This document shows, in pieces, positions 23,514 through 37,145 of a stretch of DNA of 64,000 nucleotides. The stretch covers positions 182,313 to 246,312 of the forward strand of contig NW_025943937.1 in NCBI RefSeq assembly GCF_000764305.2. The letters run 5' to 3'. Origin of the DNA: Hyalella azteca. Taxonomy: Eukaryota; Arthropoda; Malacostraca; Amphipoda; Hyalellidae. The notes beneath the pieces were generated by a model. The model did no database searches. It was given only the letters and a program-made list of their open reading frames with translations, and was not told where the DNA came from. Made by a program: the position numbers and the translations under genes. Each line of letters begins with the position of its first letter. The first letter of the stretch is position 1.

Positions 23514-23758
23514 TTCATGTCATTTAATGCCATATTCATGCCCTTATATTCATGTCATTTAATGCCATATTCATGCCCTTTTAACCATGACATTTAATGC
23601 AATATTCATACCCTTATATTCGTGTCATTCAATGCCATATTAATGCCCTTATATTAATACCATTTAATGCCATATTCATGCCTTATATTCATGCCATTTA
23701 ATGCCATATTCATACCCTTTTATTCATGTCAATTAATGTCATATTCATACCCTTATAT
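23514..23758. repeat. Tandem array, 35 bp unit, seven copies
   Basis: Unit: TTCATGTCATTTAATGCCAT followed by ATTCATGCCCTTATA. Copies run head to tail with few substitutions (Y or A in place of the central bases). The unit itself is two related halves, each containing TTCATG, so it probably grew from a 17-18 bp repeat. Confidence 0.95.
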
Positions 23759-25431
23759 TAGGCATGGTTTGAAAAAGTAAAATCAAAAGGCTCTTGACAT
23801 GAGTATGTGATGTTTCAGAGTAATCGCTGTTAAGCTGATCAAATTCACGATAAAAAAAGTTACATCATTTATTATCATTTTTTTGCGCTTCGTACAAGTT
23901 TTGCCCCGATGGTGCAAATTGTAAATAATTAATCCTTCTTTAACATTTCATAAAAATTTAATCCCATTCATTGTAGAGCATTCACGAGCATTTATATAGC
24001 TCTATGTTATTTGAAGCCAAAATGATAGCAATTTAAGATTTGAAGAAAAACAAAAGATCATTTCAGAATGTTAATAGTTATTTAAAAGGATTCCATGAAA
24101 GCTGCAGTAAGTAGCTGATGCTCCAGGGTTGTGAGTGTTTCATATTTTCAAGCCATTCTAACAAAAATTTTTAATTCTACTACTCGCTTGTTTATCCAAT
24201 TTTTTAATCGTTGATCCAAGTTGTTGTTAAGCCACAAATGAAAATTTCAGTATACGACTGAGTTTATTTATGTTGTCCTGGCGTGATTAAACTTCTTACT
24301 TTTTAATGCGTGCAACTTTGAAGTATGTTCTGTTTTCTTGTGACAGTTAAACATTGAATTGGGTTTCAAGATAACGTATTTTTCAGCTGTAAGACGTAAT
24401 TTCGCGTTTTCCCGTTATTATACATACGGTTTTCTAAGCTATTCAGTGCATGTCGGGTACTCATCGCATATTATATTATCATTCAATTGTATTTCTAAGC
24501 AACGTCGATTTTAGCTTTTAAATATCAGCTGCACAGCCTGAAAAAAGCTAATTTATTCCGAATATAACTGTAGCTTATTTCTATACTAATAGGTTTTCTA
24601 TTCGATTTTTGGTACTCGTATACCTCGGCGCACATTTATTTATATTTGAGTCTGCTAGATTCCTGTTAAAAAAATGTTACTAATTTAAACAACACGTGAT
24701 TTTTAGTGATGTTAAGCGAATAAAAATATTTTATTCTCCTGGGGTAACTTTTTTCTGAGATGGAGGCCTACTTTGCCCACAAAAATTTTTAGGAGTTGAG
24801 TATCGCAGTTTTTTCGGGCATTTCTAATGTCAGTTCAGCCATAAAAACGAGCAAAGTTCTGGAACTGTGATAGCAAACGCAGAGCCTGGCTGGCACGTGT
24901 CACAACTCTGTATATGTATTTTTAGGATCATTCTTATTCTTCCATGTTTTACGCCGGTTAGAATTTTCTGTAACGAAATAATTTCTCGACCATTAAAGTG
25001 CATTTAATTAGCCCTATATTTATGACGTGTCTTTCTTTTCACGTGGGAACGCTAAACAATTTACAGTTATTATTTATCACAAATGACATAAATGACGTTA
25101 CAGCGAACAGAAAGTCACATCCAACATGTCTATACTGGGCAATGGGAGAAAATTGTACCATATTTCCTGCATTCTAATAGTAAATTTCTCCTTTCTCATT
25201 TATTTTCATTTAGTTTTCATGTACTTTCACTGACATTATAACATCCAAGTATATTGATTCGTTTCTATGCGTTAGAAAATTATTGAAAATCTATGAATTC
25301 ATGCGCTCCACCCAGCCATATGAGAGGAAATAAACTCATTAGTGAATGTATAATAAATAAATATGACTCGAATATTCTACCAACATCAAACCACCTTTTA
25401 TTTTAAAGATACGAAGTAACAGTTACTTGAA
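23759..25431. other. Gene-free AT-rich stretch
   Basis: No long ORF. A slightly GC-richer patch at 24740-24910 has no clear frame. Nothing further is supported. Confidence 0.45.
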
Positions 25432-25872
25432 ACTATACCAATCAGGTATAAAATGAGGTTACGAGATAACAACTTGGTACTATACCAATCAGGTAATAAA
25501 ATAAGGTTATGAGATAACAACTTGGTACTATACCAATCAGGTAATAAAATAAGGTTATGAGATAACAACTTGGTACTATACCAATCAGGTATAAAATAAG
25601 GTTACGAGATAACAACTTGGTACTATACCAATCAGGTATAAAATGAGGTTACGAGATAACAACTTGCTGCTATACCAATCAGGTATAAAATAAGGTTATG
25701 AGATAACAACTTGGTACTATACCAATCAGGTATAAAATAAGGTTATGAGATAACAACATGACACTATACCAATCATGTATAAAATAAGGATATGTGGTAA
25801 CAACTTGGTGCTATACCAATCAGGTCTGAAATAACGTTACAAATGAACGCCTTGACACTGTACACATCAGGT
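25432..25872. repeat. Tandem array, 47-48 bp unit, about nine copies
   Basis: The unit has ACTATACCAATCAGGTATAA then AATAAGGTTACGAGATAACA and ACTTGGT. Two adjacent copies have a one-base expansion (GGTAATAAAAT for GGTATAAAAT), so they were copied together. The last two copies and the left border are worn. No ORF. Confidence 0.95.
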
Positions 25873-28800
25873 ATAAAGTACAATTGCCTCTGCCGGTACA
25901 GAGCCTGGCATCCAACTAAGAAGTTTACTCAAAAGATCCGGTAGCAGCGAGTCCTGCTGCTCGGTTAGCTGCGCCTGACACTGCCCCAGCGTGTACAACA
26001 AATTCGCGCACAAAGCTTCTCAGGTCGCTCGGTAGGAAGCATTGAGACTCGCTGTTGTGCAGCGCCAGCCAAACTACTGCTTGACACTTCACTCTTTTTC
26101 ACCTCCGTTCAATTCTATCTTCAAGGATCTGACTCTTGATATTGAGCGAACCCAATCGGAAGATTTCGAGCGCATTTTGAGTTTAAGGTAGAAAAAGAAG
26201 GAGAATTAAATTTATGAAAGAGTTGGGACATTCTTTGTAAAATTTTATACGGGTTTCAATAAATTTATTGTGATAGATCATTTATCGTGATAAAATTCAC
26301 AACACCAGAAATTTTTGCTCGTGAAACCTCCATTCGAAACTTTTGTTCTTGATTATAAATCAAACATTTTTCGCTAAGCTATCGGGCCGACAAAATATTT
26401 CCGCTTATTTTTCATGCAGCAGTAACATATTACAATCAAAATGTCGCTAAAATCACGATTTAGTTATTAGTTTACCAAACCTTAGTATTTTCAATAAGTG
26501 TATAACCATTTTATCAAAACATTATGATGAATGCAAATCGAGAAGCCAAACTAAAAAACTGTCAAAAGAACAGTCCTACGACAAACATTTTATAGCAAAC
26601 CAAAAGTTTTCTCCTGTTACACTTGCAGAATTTTTCAATTCTGTAGCCAGTACAGATATGCCAGAGGCTTAAAGTATCTCACTGAGAGATCAGCAAAATA
26701 TTTTCCACGATATTGTTGAACTTACTTGGTGTATATTGGCGTGCTAACAAGCCTAGCGCACAGCAATGCGTACGATCGATACGACTTCGATCGTGAATTG
26801 CATTCCAGAGCGTATACACGATTCATGGTTAAAGGTCATCGTACATAAGGATGCGCAAACGTTTCCCACTGACGCATTTGTTGTGGCCGTATGCTTAGAA
26901 ATTGTATATTAAAACACTCGAAAATATTATTCGGCATTGAAAATAATCGAGAGAAGAGAAAAATTAAATTCTTTCTGCCGCTGAATTAAATAATTATGAA
27001 TCCGATTCTCCGAGAGACGCCTGCTTTCACAGAGTGAGGTAAGAATAGCTATCAATTCGATTTCATTTGTTAGGCTTATCTTGTCGTGTATAATGGCAGC
27101 AAATAATGCTTAAGATCGCCTAGCATCGAATAAGTGCTTGACTCAAGTCAGGGCTAGTAGCTGGAGTGCGCTGCTACAGTGTCACCGCCCCAGCCTTCCC
27201 CCCCCCTCCTCTCCTCGAGCCGTGATGAACACATTTTACTCATTACTGCCTATTCATAGCCGTCCCCTCCCCACCCCCCTGGCCAGCTCAAGTCTGGTCT
27301 AGCCCTCCCCACATCCCTGAGTGTGGGGCTGTCCCATTCCTGGTGCTGCGAACACACTTGCTGTTCACTGTAAAAATTGTGACTAATACTCGATTAAATA
27401 ATCAATTATTGATCTTGCTATTCCTGACAACGTGAACACACTTGACGTTCACCAAAATATTGTGACCGACGGTAGATTACATTTTAAAAACGTGCATCTA
27501 AAATTTGTTTTCGATTTTGACGGTAGAAATTGCCTCTTACGTACGAGCTAAAAGAAATTATTTTTATTTTTCTTCATATCCACAATTTTTTTCTAAATTA
27601 AACTACTGCAATCATGACTGTCAATGAATGAGTTATTTGGAAGAATATTATATTATTTAGACATGAGAATTGCATTTCTGGCTCCTCTCATCCATCATTT
27701 GTTAAAAATTCATTTAATACGTGAAGTGAATCATTTCATCGTCTTATTCTCATGGCATGAACAAAATTTTATTGAAGCATTCTAACTTCTTTAGTTACGT
27801 ATCAATTTTAAAGTTGATAACAGCCGCTTGGCCAGGCTATAATTTTTCATCAAATCCGTAACCACTGAAGAAAATTTCGGCTTGTACGAGATAAATTAAA
27901 CCCTTGATAAATAGACAGTCGGAATTCCGAGGCAAATTTTAGCCGACGAATCTCGCACTCAAATCAATGTTATGGCAAGTTGCTCAGTTATTTTGGTTGG
28001 CGAGAGCGCAACTCAAGGATGGAGGGAGCCAGCAAGGTTTTGTTTCGACGGCATGAGCGCGTGACGACGTATCTCACTGTAACACAGGCGAGTGAGTTGC
28101 GTTACGATCCAGTGCTTCCTTATTGTCACGCTCTGTAATTAACGTGAGATTTGGAAAAGATCGCCCAAAAGAGGTCTCCTGGAGAAAACTTCAGAAACAA
28201 TAAGGAACGAACGCGGCCCGGCTGCGTGTTCCAGCCAAGAAGAAAGCCTCGCGTAATTGCTTAAGTTGAGGCCGCCGTAGTTCGTGGATTGCCTGGCGCT
28301 CCTGACATGCCTCGGTGGTTCACTTTTGCCGCTCCAAAACTCACTGTTTTGGAAAAATTTCCAAGTAAAGCTTCGGTAAATAAGAAAATTCTTCTTTTTT
28401 TGTGTTTGAAATCGTAAATGCAGGTTGTTCAAGTCATATCGAGAAAAAGTTAGTAATGTTTAACTATTTGATATTGAAGTATTAAAAGGAAAGTTTATGC
28501 AATATTTCAAACATTAGATGACTTTTATTTGATTGTATGAATGATTTTCTTTATATTCATACCTGACAATCTTCAAAATTAAGCGAATAGTGTTGTAGGC
28601 CACAGATAACTAATTGGCATCACTTAGAAAAATGATATCAATGAATAATTTTAATCATTCCATGTAAATGTAATCTACTGCAGTGATGCATCGAACTCAA
28701 GAAATTGGGGAAAATATACGGCAAATATTAGACATTAAAAATATATGAAACAGCGTGATTTTCTTCTGTTAACCTGATCGAAGACCCCTTACAAAATTTG

Positions 28801-28882
28801 GGGACCGCCTAGGCTTCGGCCGAATAGTCGCTAGACTCGTCGCAAAGTTATTCTGGATCTGCTTGGCCACCCTATATCGAAA
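25873..28882. other. Gene-free stretch with a C-rich patch
   Basis: 25890-26080 is GC-richer, with the inverted words GCAGCGAGTCCTGCTGC. 27186-27300 is C-rich (CCCCCCCTCCTCTCC, CCCCTCCCCACCCCCC). GAACACACTTG followed by GTTCAC recurs at about 27350 and 27434, a worn 82 bp doublet. The minus ORF at 28139-28432 has no recognisable domain. Confidence 0.4.
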
Positions 28883-28988
28883 TAGTTTCTTGTCAAAATA
28901 TTCTACCCGACTTTATAATCGCCTGAGAGTATATGACAGTTTCTTGTCAAAATTTTCTATCCGACTTTATAGTCGCCTGAGAGTATGA
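28883..28988. repeat. Tandem duplicate, 55 bp unit, two copies
   Basis: AGTTTCTTGTCAAAATATTC starts at 28883 and a near copy at 28938. Each ends with TCGCCTGAGAGTAT. The second copy touches the tRNA-like element that follows. Confidence 0.9.
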
Positions 28989-29260
28989 CAAGGGCTGGCC
29001 GAGCCACGTCATACCGAGCTAGCGTGCTGCCCAGAGGCTGCTCTTCGAACCCTGAGCCGGATAGACATAGAGAAGCTGATTTACGTGCTCCCCGAGTCCT
29101 CAGCGGCCCTAATGCAGGATCGTACTTACCCCTAAATTTTTTCATGGACACAGTGAAATCTTTTTTAGTTCCTCTCATCCACTCAATTCCGAGTTTACTA
29201 GATAGGTTAATAAATATTGGCATCAATTGTCAACATAGGCCTAAGATGTTTTAATAATTT
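28989..29260 (+). mobile_element. Candidate tRNA-derived SINE-like element
   Basis: An A-box-like TGGCCGAGCCACG begins at 28996 and a B-box-like TCTTCGAACCC lies at 29042-29052, about 46 bases downstream, close to tRNA spacing. The acceptor and T stems pair poorly, so a functional tRNA is rejected. Long ORFs on both strands (28957-29254) are probably chance products of the GC-rich head. Borders are guesses. Confidence 0.35.
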
Positions 29261-31307
29261 TCCCTAAATGCACTCTTGTGTAGCTAGCATCGGAACAATG
29301 TGGGAAAATAGCAACTTTATCAATCGATAATGGCGCATAATCTTAGATGCATCTATGATGCATTATGATGCATCTTAGCATAATGTTAGTGTGTCATGCT
29401 ATTGACGCTATTAATGGATTCACCAGCGTTGAATCCTGTCGGTCTTCGCAGTAAATTTTAAAACGAATTCAACTTGAAAAAGTGCATTCGTTCTTTGTAC
29501 GTGTAAACTTTTTACGCTCAAAATTCTCTCTAATTAGTAATGAAGACTCGTATTGTTAAGAGTACTTTTCGATTTTCGTTGTATCACGAGTACACCGAAT
29601 CAGCCTGGTGTACTCCTGATACATCGGCCAGTATCGCAGAGTGTTAGCTGTAGAGCAGCTGATTAACCGTACAGATATTCGAACTTTAAAAATAAAAATT
29701 TGCGCTATTGTATGATCATAAGATTAGTGAATAACTAACTCATTAATTGGCGTTTGTACCTAAGATATAACTGAATGTCTAAAGTTCAAGTTCAGCTTCC
29801 GTGCGCAAGTTTGGTGCCGTGAGTTCAGGTCGCGTAATAAAGTTTCAAGGCATTCCTTAAAAACAAATGAACTGTAACTGGAAATACTAATGCACAATGA
29901 AGAAAAAGTAAATTACATTAATTACATGTAAATACTAATTACCAAATAATAATAATAATAATAAATTGCTCACAACTAACATCTTCTAATTTGTTACAAA
30001 AGTAAACATCTCCATGACATTTAGTTTGACTTATAAATTCTAAACAATTATTGCATTATAGAAGTAAAATTTATATAAACGAAGGCATGAATTAATACTC
30101 TTACAAATGCATAGGCATACGGATATTACTGTCATATACGGTTACGTTCCAAATGATAATTATCCATGACTTTCCCTGCAGCGCTAAAAGTGAGAAATTT
30201 GTCAATTTTTCTCGAGATCATTCATAATCGTGAATTGCGTTGACATTGTAATACACATAAAATAATATGCGTTTAAAAATTACATCTTAAAGACAATACT
30301 TCTAAAGAGGCCAAAAACAATAAAAGACAATACTTCTAAAGAGGCCATGTTACACATGTACAAAAATTTTTTCATTTTATTTTTCAATATTATGGAAAAT
30401 CATTTCAAAAATTTTCTTTGATATTTAAAAAAAATTGATTTTCAAAAATTATTTATTCTGTCAGTTGATTCAAGCATTTTCTCCAGCTTTGCACAAGTGT
30501 GCAAAATTTCTGATCGATTGGACAGGTAAAAGTGTGTTAAATATCGATTATAAGATTTGTAGCAGACGTACAAACAAACAAACAAATAACAAAAAGTGAA
30601 GTTGAAGAGAAGTGTTATAAAATAGTTAAACACACAGTGATTTTCGTGAATTTCAGAGCGTCTTTTTTAAAAAAAAGTCACTGTATAGTTTCGGATGTAA
30701 TATTTCAATCATATTTTCTACCGTGTTGTTGTCTCGCATTTTTTATTTAGTTGAAAACTATCAAGAGCATCTGTCAAGGTAATGTTCCTATATTAAAACA
30801 TTTACTAAAAATATGCTAAAACTTTGCGTCTTAAAGCCGTTAAATGACATTAAATTTATGAAACTGGAGTGTTTTTTTGTTACTCTCTGCAATTCGTAAT
30901 TCTTCAAGTCTTTAAATGACCAGCCTTTCCTACACGCGGTATTTACGTGGACAACCTCGCAAGTACCGTAAGTTTCACCAGGACTTACAGGAAGAATCTA
31001 AGCCCGTATAAATCTGGACTCTATTGACGTGAGAAAGTGAGCGAACCGAGCCTGAACCCGGGGATCCTCCGTACGAATGATCCCATAGTGGCAGCTAATT
31101 AAGGTCCTAAGCTCCCAGGCCGCGGCTGCCATTAAGGTGCGCCTAATTAATCCTCTCGTGGCTCTCCAGCGACCTGCCAGCACAAAGGATACGGAAAATA
31201 GTGCATTACACGGAGCGAACGATGCGCGCGCCGGGATGCTGGCTGTAGAGCAGCGCTGCACAAAATCCAACGTCGGTGCTTCTCTGCCACACACGAGCGT
31301 TGTTCCT
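29261..31307. other. Gene-free stretch
   Basis: Holds a GATGCATC-rich patch (29344-29380), an AAT run (29946-29965), and a 34 bp direct duplicate with AAGACAATACTTCTAAAGAG at 30289 and again at about 30323. A GC-richer segment at 31010-31290 is open on both strands without recognisable similarity. Confidence 0.45.
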
Positions 31308-31567
31308 GCTGTCAGTGCCCACTGTCTGCTCTGTCAGTGCCTACTGTCTGCTCTGTCAGTGCCACTGTGGGTTGCCTCCTGCCTGTTTTATCAGTGTCCA
31401 CTACCTGCTCTGTCAGTGCCCACTGCCTGCTCTGCCAGTGCCTACTGTCTGCTCTGTCAGTGCCACTGTGGGTTGCCTTCTGCCTACTCTATCACTTCCC
31501 ACTGTCTGCTCTGTCAGTGCCACTGTGGGTTGCCCACTGTCTCCACTCTGGCCCTGTCAGTGACCAA
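31308..31567. repeat. Tandem array, 22 bp unit with larger periodicity
   Basis: CTGTCAGTGCCCACTGTCTG plus CT is repeated, with longer blocks carrying CCACTGTGGGTTGCC inserted every few units. Stop codons are rare in the unit, so three plus frames stay open and give Cys-rich peptides (LLCQCLLSALSVPLWV). This is repeat behaviour, not a protein. Confidence 0.9.
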
Positions 31568-31867
31568 TGTCAACCTGCCTCTTTGTCTATTCGCTTCTGT
31601 AAAAAATATGCATACGATTGCGTATTTTTGCGACACTTAGTCCTCCTGCCGATATAATTTCTTCGTCTTGGTATATTTACTCATGCAGGTATTACAACAG
31701 TTCTTGTTATCAGGTCATCTATCATTTCCTTAATGTTCACTTATCTTTGGATGTAAGAGTTAGACTTGATGACATTTCATCCAACATGAAAATTCCCGCG
31801 TGAATTCCATGCATTACTTGGTCTGCGAATGTCAGACATTCAAACGAAGCATCGTTGCAGTTAGTAC

Positions 31868-31912
31868 ATTACATTATTACAGTAATTCGCAGAATTACTG
31901 TAATAATGTAAT
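31868..31912. repeat. Perfect hairpin, 21 bp arms, 3 nt loop
   Basis: The left arm ATTACATTATTACAGTAATT plus C (31868-31888) is exactly complementary to 31892-31912, separated by GCA. Such perfection over 21 bp is unlikely by chance. Confidence 0.95.
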
Positions 31913-34900
31913 TGGAAGAATTGGTTCAACAATTCGCAACTGGTGCTATCGTTTGTCATCGCTAGAGGAGGTTTGTGCAAGGTGGCCGCGGTCAGCCATT
32001 TTATGCGAGAGCCGAGGACGCCGGAGGCAATTCAGCCGCTTACTCTCCAGCGAGGGAACCCTACAAATATAAACCATTGCAGGTTAAAAAATATATTTTA
32101 TAAAACAATTCCGTGAAATATTAGGGGGAAAAGGTTCGATATTTTCAGAGAAATTATGGTGATGAATAATTGCGTTTCTGCTCGATGAGCAATAATTATA
32201 TATAATGCACAACAAAGGAATTTATGGAAATTCAACATGATTTTTGTTATTGATATCGATGCAAACAAAACGTGGAACATAGTTTGAATTCGCTATTATT
32301 AGTACAGAGATACAGGATAATAAAAAATAGGATTGACTAATTTTTTTTTCTTGACTCATGGAATTAACGTAATTGAGAAGGCTAGTCATTTTCCTTCAAG
32401 GCTAGACGCAGTGTTACAGCGACATGTTAAAGAATCATTTTTATTTTTTTTTGCGCGTTATTTTTGTAGTCCCAATTCGAAATATTTTGAGGCAGCGTTT
32501 AAAAATTCTAATATCAATGTACGAACTTTTAACAATTTTGTGCTACGGATAAGGACTCCAAGTGCTACCTAAACTCCCTAAAATAGTAAAAAATCGAAAG
32601 TATTAAATTTAAAAAGAAGCTATTAATACCACCAATGAAGCTGATATGAGAAGTCTATGCATCTTCGGGTAGGCGTTATGAACGACGTCAATTAGGGCAA
32701 GACGACCGCAGGGATAAAGCACTTATTTGGAGGCAGCCAGCAGCTCGTAAAGTACTCAGTGCGCCCGCATTGAGGGATCACTGCCACAACATCAAGTCTC
32801 CAGCGCATCACCAACATAGTCTTCACCAGGCCTCTCCTCACTGCAGTCTGCTTCAGTACTGTAAAAAACGCGAAATTTTTAATAATTCAGTCTGTTGTTG
32901 TTCAGTCTGTAAAATTTTATTTAACCTGTTGGTTAAATAAAATTTCCAAAAATGTTTCAAGGAAGTCACTCAATTTTTAATTGCCTCAAAATAAAAAATA
33001 ATAATGTGGCAAATGATAAATGTTCATACTGTCTTCAGTGGCAATGTTAGTGGTTGAACATGAGAATCTAATACATAGATAAAAGGGGAAAAATATTTGA
33101 TTTAAGCAATATAATGTAAAAAGAACAAGAAAATGAATGATTTGTAAGCGTGGTTCACTAGTTGGATGTGCGGTATGATATAAATTCAGGACCTGGAGCC
33201 AATTACTAATCAGATGCATCAATTTGAGCGAGGTTAATTAGCCTGATTCAGATTTCAATTCTTGAAAATTTGTCATGAATTCGCAAGCAAGATTCCCTTC
33301 GCCTAAAATGTGAGTAAGTCAAATGTGGCGGTAAGTCTCCGAAGATTTCTAAAATTCGCTGATAAGCAAGAATATCCGGATCATATTTAACTCATAAAAC
33401 GGGAAAAGAAACGTGAGCTTTCAAAATTAATATTACATTTTTCGAATAGTGCGTCATCTAGTTAGAAATTCCCATCATTTCGACTCAAAAGTTGGAAACT
33501 CAAGTGAAAACCTTACTTACGAATGCTGCATCTAAAAAATAATGTACTCATCATTTCTTAGATCATCGATATCCTTATCTTAAAGAAGCGTTATGTGAAT
33601 TATTTTGCAATTACTACTGATTGCAATTGGGAATAATTCAAAGATACATCCAGGCTATGATGAGGACCAACACTAATATTTTGCTGCAAATAAAACACTC
33701 CGATCACAGAGTTCATCAAGCAGCCGTGAAAGACTAAGAACAGCTGATCTTTTCATTCATTTTTTTAGATCTCGAAATGGCATAATGCAAGATTTTGGAA
33801 CAAACAAATTTGTACATTCAAATCGCCAAGCGAATCAAACCCATTAAACTTTTAAATTCATTTTTGTCAGACTACAACTCTACTTCAAACTAATCACACT
33901 CTAAATAATAAATAAATAATAAACCCCTGATTAAATGTCTTCATAATTAAATAATAAATTACTAATAAACCCAGGATTAAACATCATCATAATACTACAT
34001 TTTCGCCATTTCTAAATTGTTTTCTATACTAACACCGATTTAACTACAGATTTTAGAACCAGAGCCTTGGATTGAGTTGTGTACAGGAGCTCTGCCTGTC
34101 AAGTGCCTGTTGACTGAGCCAGGCATATGTGCGCCGTAGATGTAAATGTTTTGATATCATTAGTTTGGTGCGAGTCAAGTGCTAGGAATATTTACCGTGC
34201 TCGTGACTGCACGTGATCGTCGAGAGGAACACGTGGACACGACGCTCTCGACGCGATGCTCGACGCTTGAAAGCATGTTTGTTTCTCACGGTCTTCTACT
34301 CTCGCAGAGGTTGCCGGAATTAGAAAGTTGGTCGCGAAGAAGCTAAAATAACCGTGCATGATACGTTTCAGCGAGCATCTGAGTCACACGATATCGCAAT
34401 GTTCAGAGATATCAATTTACCTTAGTTATTAAGAAGTCGGAACTAGCCATGTGCTGACCTAGATATATTACACTTTTTTAAATTTTGAAAAATTACCTCT
34501 AACTAAATATAAGCAGCTTACTTTGGCGTTGCTTTTTTTTATTTGAATTTAAAAATTTCAAACAGGTATACATTGAACACCCTTGTCTTGAATCCTGTAG
34601 CAAATCCTCCTCAAACTATAATGTGAGTAAGAAAAAAATGTGATTAAAGCGATTGTAGACCTGAAATTAAAAATCAAATCCCGTCTCGGAGTATTACTGT
34701 AATTGTAAATTTTTAATTTTCGGAAAAATATTTATCAGTTAATAAGCACAAAAAATCTAGGTTTTATTGACACCCTTTTTTTCGTTATATAACAAAAATC
34801 GAATTTCGGATTTAAGTAATATTCCTGTACGGTAATATTGCGGATACTTACTTCATCGAATAATCACAACATTTTACCAAGTCATGATTTAAATAAGCAT

Positions 34901-36255
34901 TCTAACGAACTTTCACAAATTTATTCATTAAGAAATACTATATTCCGACTAATTAGTGGACTTGAACTTAACTATATAAAGGGCCTCACACAACAAATTA
35001 ACTAAAATAGCAGCCTGATTTGATCGCCCGGCTGCTGACAGCTCCCATAAGATTTCCGAGAACTGAAGGAAAATCAGGATGCATGATGCGACGCTGAGAA
35101 GCTGCAGGCACCGGCCGACGAGCACCACAAAACAGTTAAGTCAATGAGCGTTAATCTCATCCCTCACGGCTGTGCAATATGGTCCGGGTTTTGTATCAAT
35201 CAGACCCTCGTAAGATCCGTGAGCGGGGTTGTGGCTATAGCCACCAATCCAATTAAAAATCATAGACGGAATATTGTCAGATCTAGGGCGGCCGATGGTC
35301 GGCAGTTGAGGCTTCCACCTTTGATTTCTAATAGGGAAGTAGCGTACGTTTTACACTGTTTCCCCTTCCAGTTTTTGCCTCCCTCTTGGCCATGAGCTGC
35401 CAGTCTGCCACGCGACCTCTCACTCAGAATCCCTGATTTCCATTTCGCTCCTTCCTATCTCATGACAGTCACTGTATCTTTTTCACTTGACTTCATTCGC
35501 CGCTCACCGAATCGGAAGGTTTTCTTCTCCGAGTTTTTCAGTACTTCCCGCTACTCCGAGTTGGCCAAACGGCGTCACTTATTTCGGCCACGAAGAATTT
35601 TCGGTCGCCGCCGAGTTGAATTTCGGCTGGAAGCAATAAAGATTAGATCTGCATCTCTGGATTCACACCCCAACGAGCAGCAAATAAGAAACGCGGTGTA
35701 ATTTTCTTGTAATTTTCTAACTTTTCCCAGTTTTACTTTCTTCATTTTACCTCAATTTCAACTCAAGACTGAAAAAAATGAAAATTATTTGTTCGAAGGT
35801 TCGAGAGACCTTTTCAACATTTAAAGAGAAGAAGCAAGTTGTGACTAAGCTCGGTGAGGTATTATTGAATTTTTGTATCCATTAAATTTAACGTACCGAA
35901 TAACTTAGCTCAACTCTTAACAACTTAGAAAATGAAGCAAAACTCACTAGTTTCGTTCATCATTTAGATTTTTTTTACATTACACGATCACATATAGGCT
36001 AAAAGCATTAAATTCATAAAAATATCTTTTTTTGACAATAAAAAAAATTTTATTGTCTCGCCGGTGGATCTTAAGCTTCTACATTCTAAATTTACCGAAT
36101 TATTGATCTTAACTCAGGGTTCAGGTCAGCCCAAACACTCTTCGGCAAAAATCGAAGACAGCGTTAATTAAAGAAGACTGCAGCGTTAACGAAGACAGCG
36201 TTAAATTGAGGGTCAAATTTAACTCAATAACTGAAACTGAAATTTCCAATCTGAA
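31913..36255. other. Gene-free stretch
   Basis: It has a hairpin AAATTTTATTTAACC / GGTTAAATAAAATTT at 32912-32926 and 32931-32945 with loop TGTT. 33905-33985 is a worn doublet around AATAAACCC and GATTAAA. A GC-richer zone at 34080-34330 and another at 35030-35700 have plus ORFs (35144-35395, 35462-35701) with no recognisable domain. A chance ORF is more likely than an exon. Confidence 0.4.
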
Positions 36256-36333
36256 AGTATAGTATAGTATAGTATAGTATAGTATAGTATAGTATAGTAT
36301 AGTATAGTATAGTATAGTATAGTATAGTATAGT
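36256..36333. repeat. Pure AGTAT pentanucleotide microsatellite, 15 units
   Basis: Fifteen uninterrupted AGTAT units followed by AGT. The absence of any substitution indicates a young or actively maintained tract. The minus ORF across it (YYTIL repeats) is an artefact. Confidence 0.98.
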
Positions 36334-37145
36334 TTGGCTTGTTGTATTCAATTCTTGCAATATTCTTGACTATTCGTACGTATTTATCGCCTACAAACTG
36401 TTGATTGATCGATATCTAAGCTGAATTTTGATCCACGATGCTGCCAGACTTTCTATGTTTAAACGGCGGGCGCCTTCTTGGTTGCAAGAGGGACATGCAA
36501 TGTTGTCGCATGTATGAGTTACATAGCATATTTTTTTATATTTTTTAATGATTTATGTCTATTTTTCATGTTCCAATGCCCCTTCATAATTATCGAGGCG
36601 ATGCTCTACGATGTTGACTACATGTTCAACATATTCATGAGTGTCTGCCACATGAATCACTCCCCCAGCGTCTGCCCTCTGATGTGAGGGGTGCCAGCTG
36701 CACGAGGGTGGCCTGCAAAGATCTGGCTTCATCCCAGTAACCGGAATCTCGAAAATGATTTCCGAGACGCCATGCTGAAAACTGTTCCTACCTCCGATTG
36801 CTTTGTAAAAAATTAAAATGAATGCAGGAGATGCGAACAGTGAAATTATTTACTTCAATTGTGGTCCCCGCGATGTATAAGTAAAATTCATCATCAATAT
36901 TCATGTCGTTTATTTCAATAGATGTAAAATAGATATCGATTATACACAATTTTAGTCCAGTTCAGTTAATTAATCATTATTCAAATACCAAAATAAAAAA
37001 AGGTTTTATTAGCAGAGTTCCATCGCACAAGCAGCGTTCCTCAGCTCCAGCGTCCCTTCTTAACCTCGCGTCTGAGGGAGGCACTGCGAGGGCTTCCTCT
37101 TCTGGGGGTACTTGCACCGGCACGAAATTGAGGGACGCTAGAGAA
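36334..37145. other. Gene-free stretch
   Basis: Only short ORFs (36478-36687, Phe/Met-rich) without domain. A GC-richer patch at 37025-37130 has no clear frame. Confidence 0.4.

Noticed and set aside
23514..23758. CRISPR-like array
   Set aside because: The repeats are directly adjacent with no unique spacers, in an animal genome; an ordinary minisatellite. The same holds for the 47 bp array at 25432-25872.
31137..31657. Cys/Leu-rich ORFs of 95-167 codons
   Set aside because: Three overlapping frames are all open through the 22 bp array, so none is specifically preserved.
36121..36360. Tyr/Ile/Leu repeat protein
   Set aside because: A translation of the AGTAT microsatellite.
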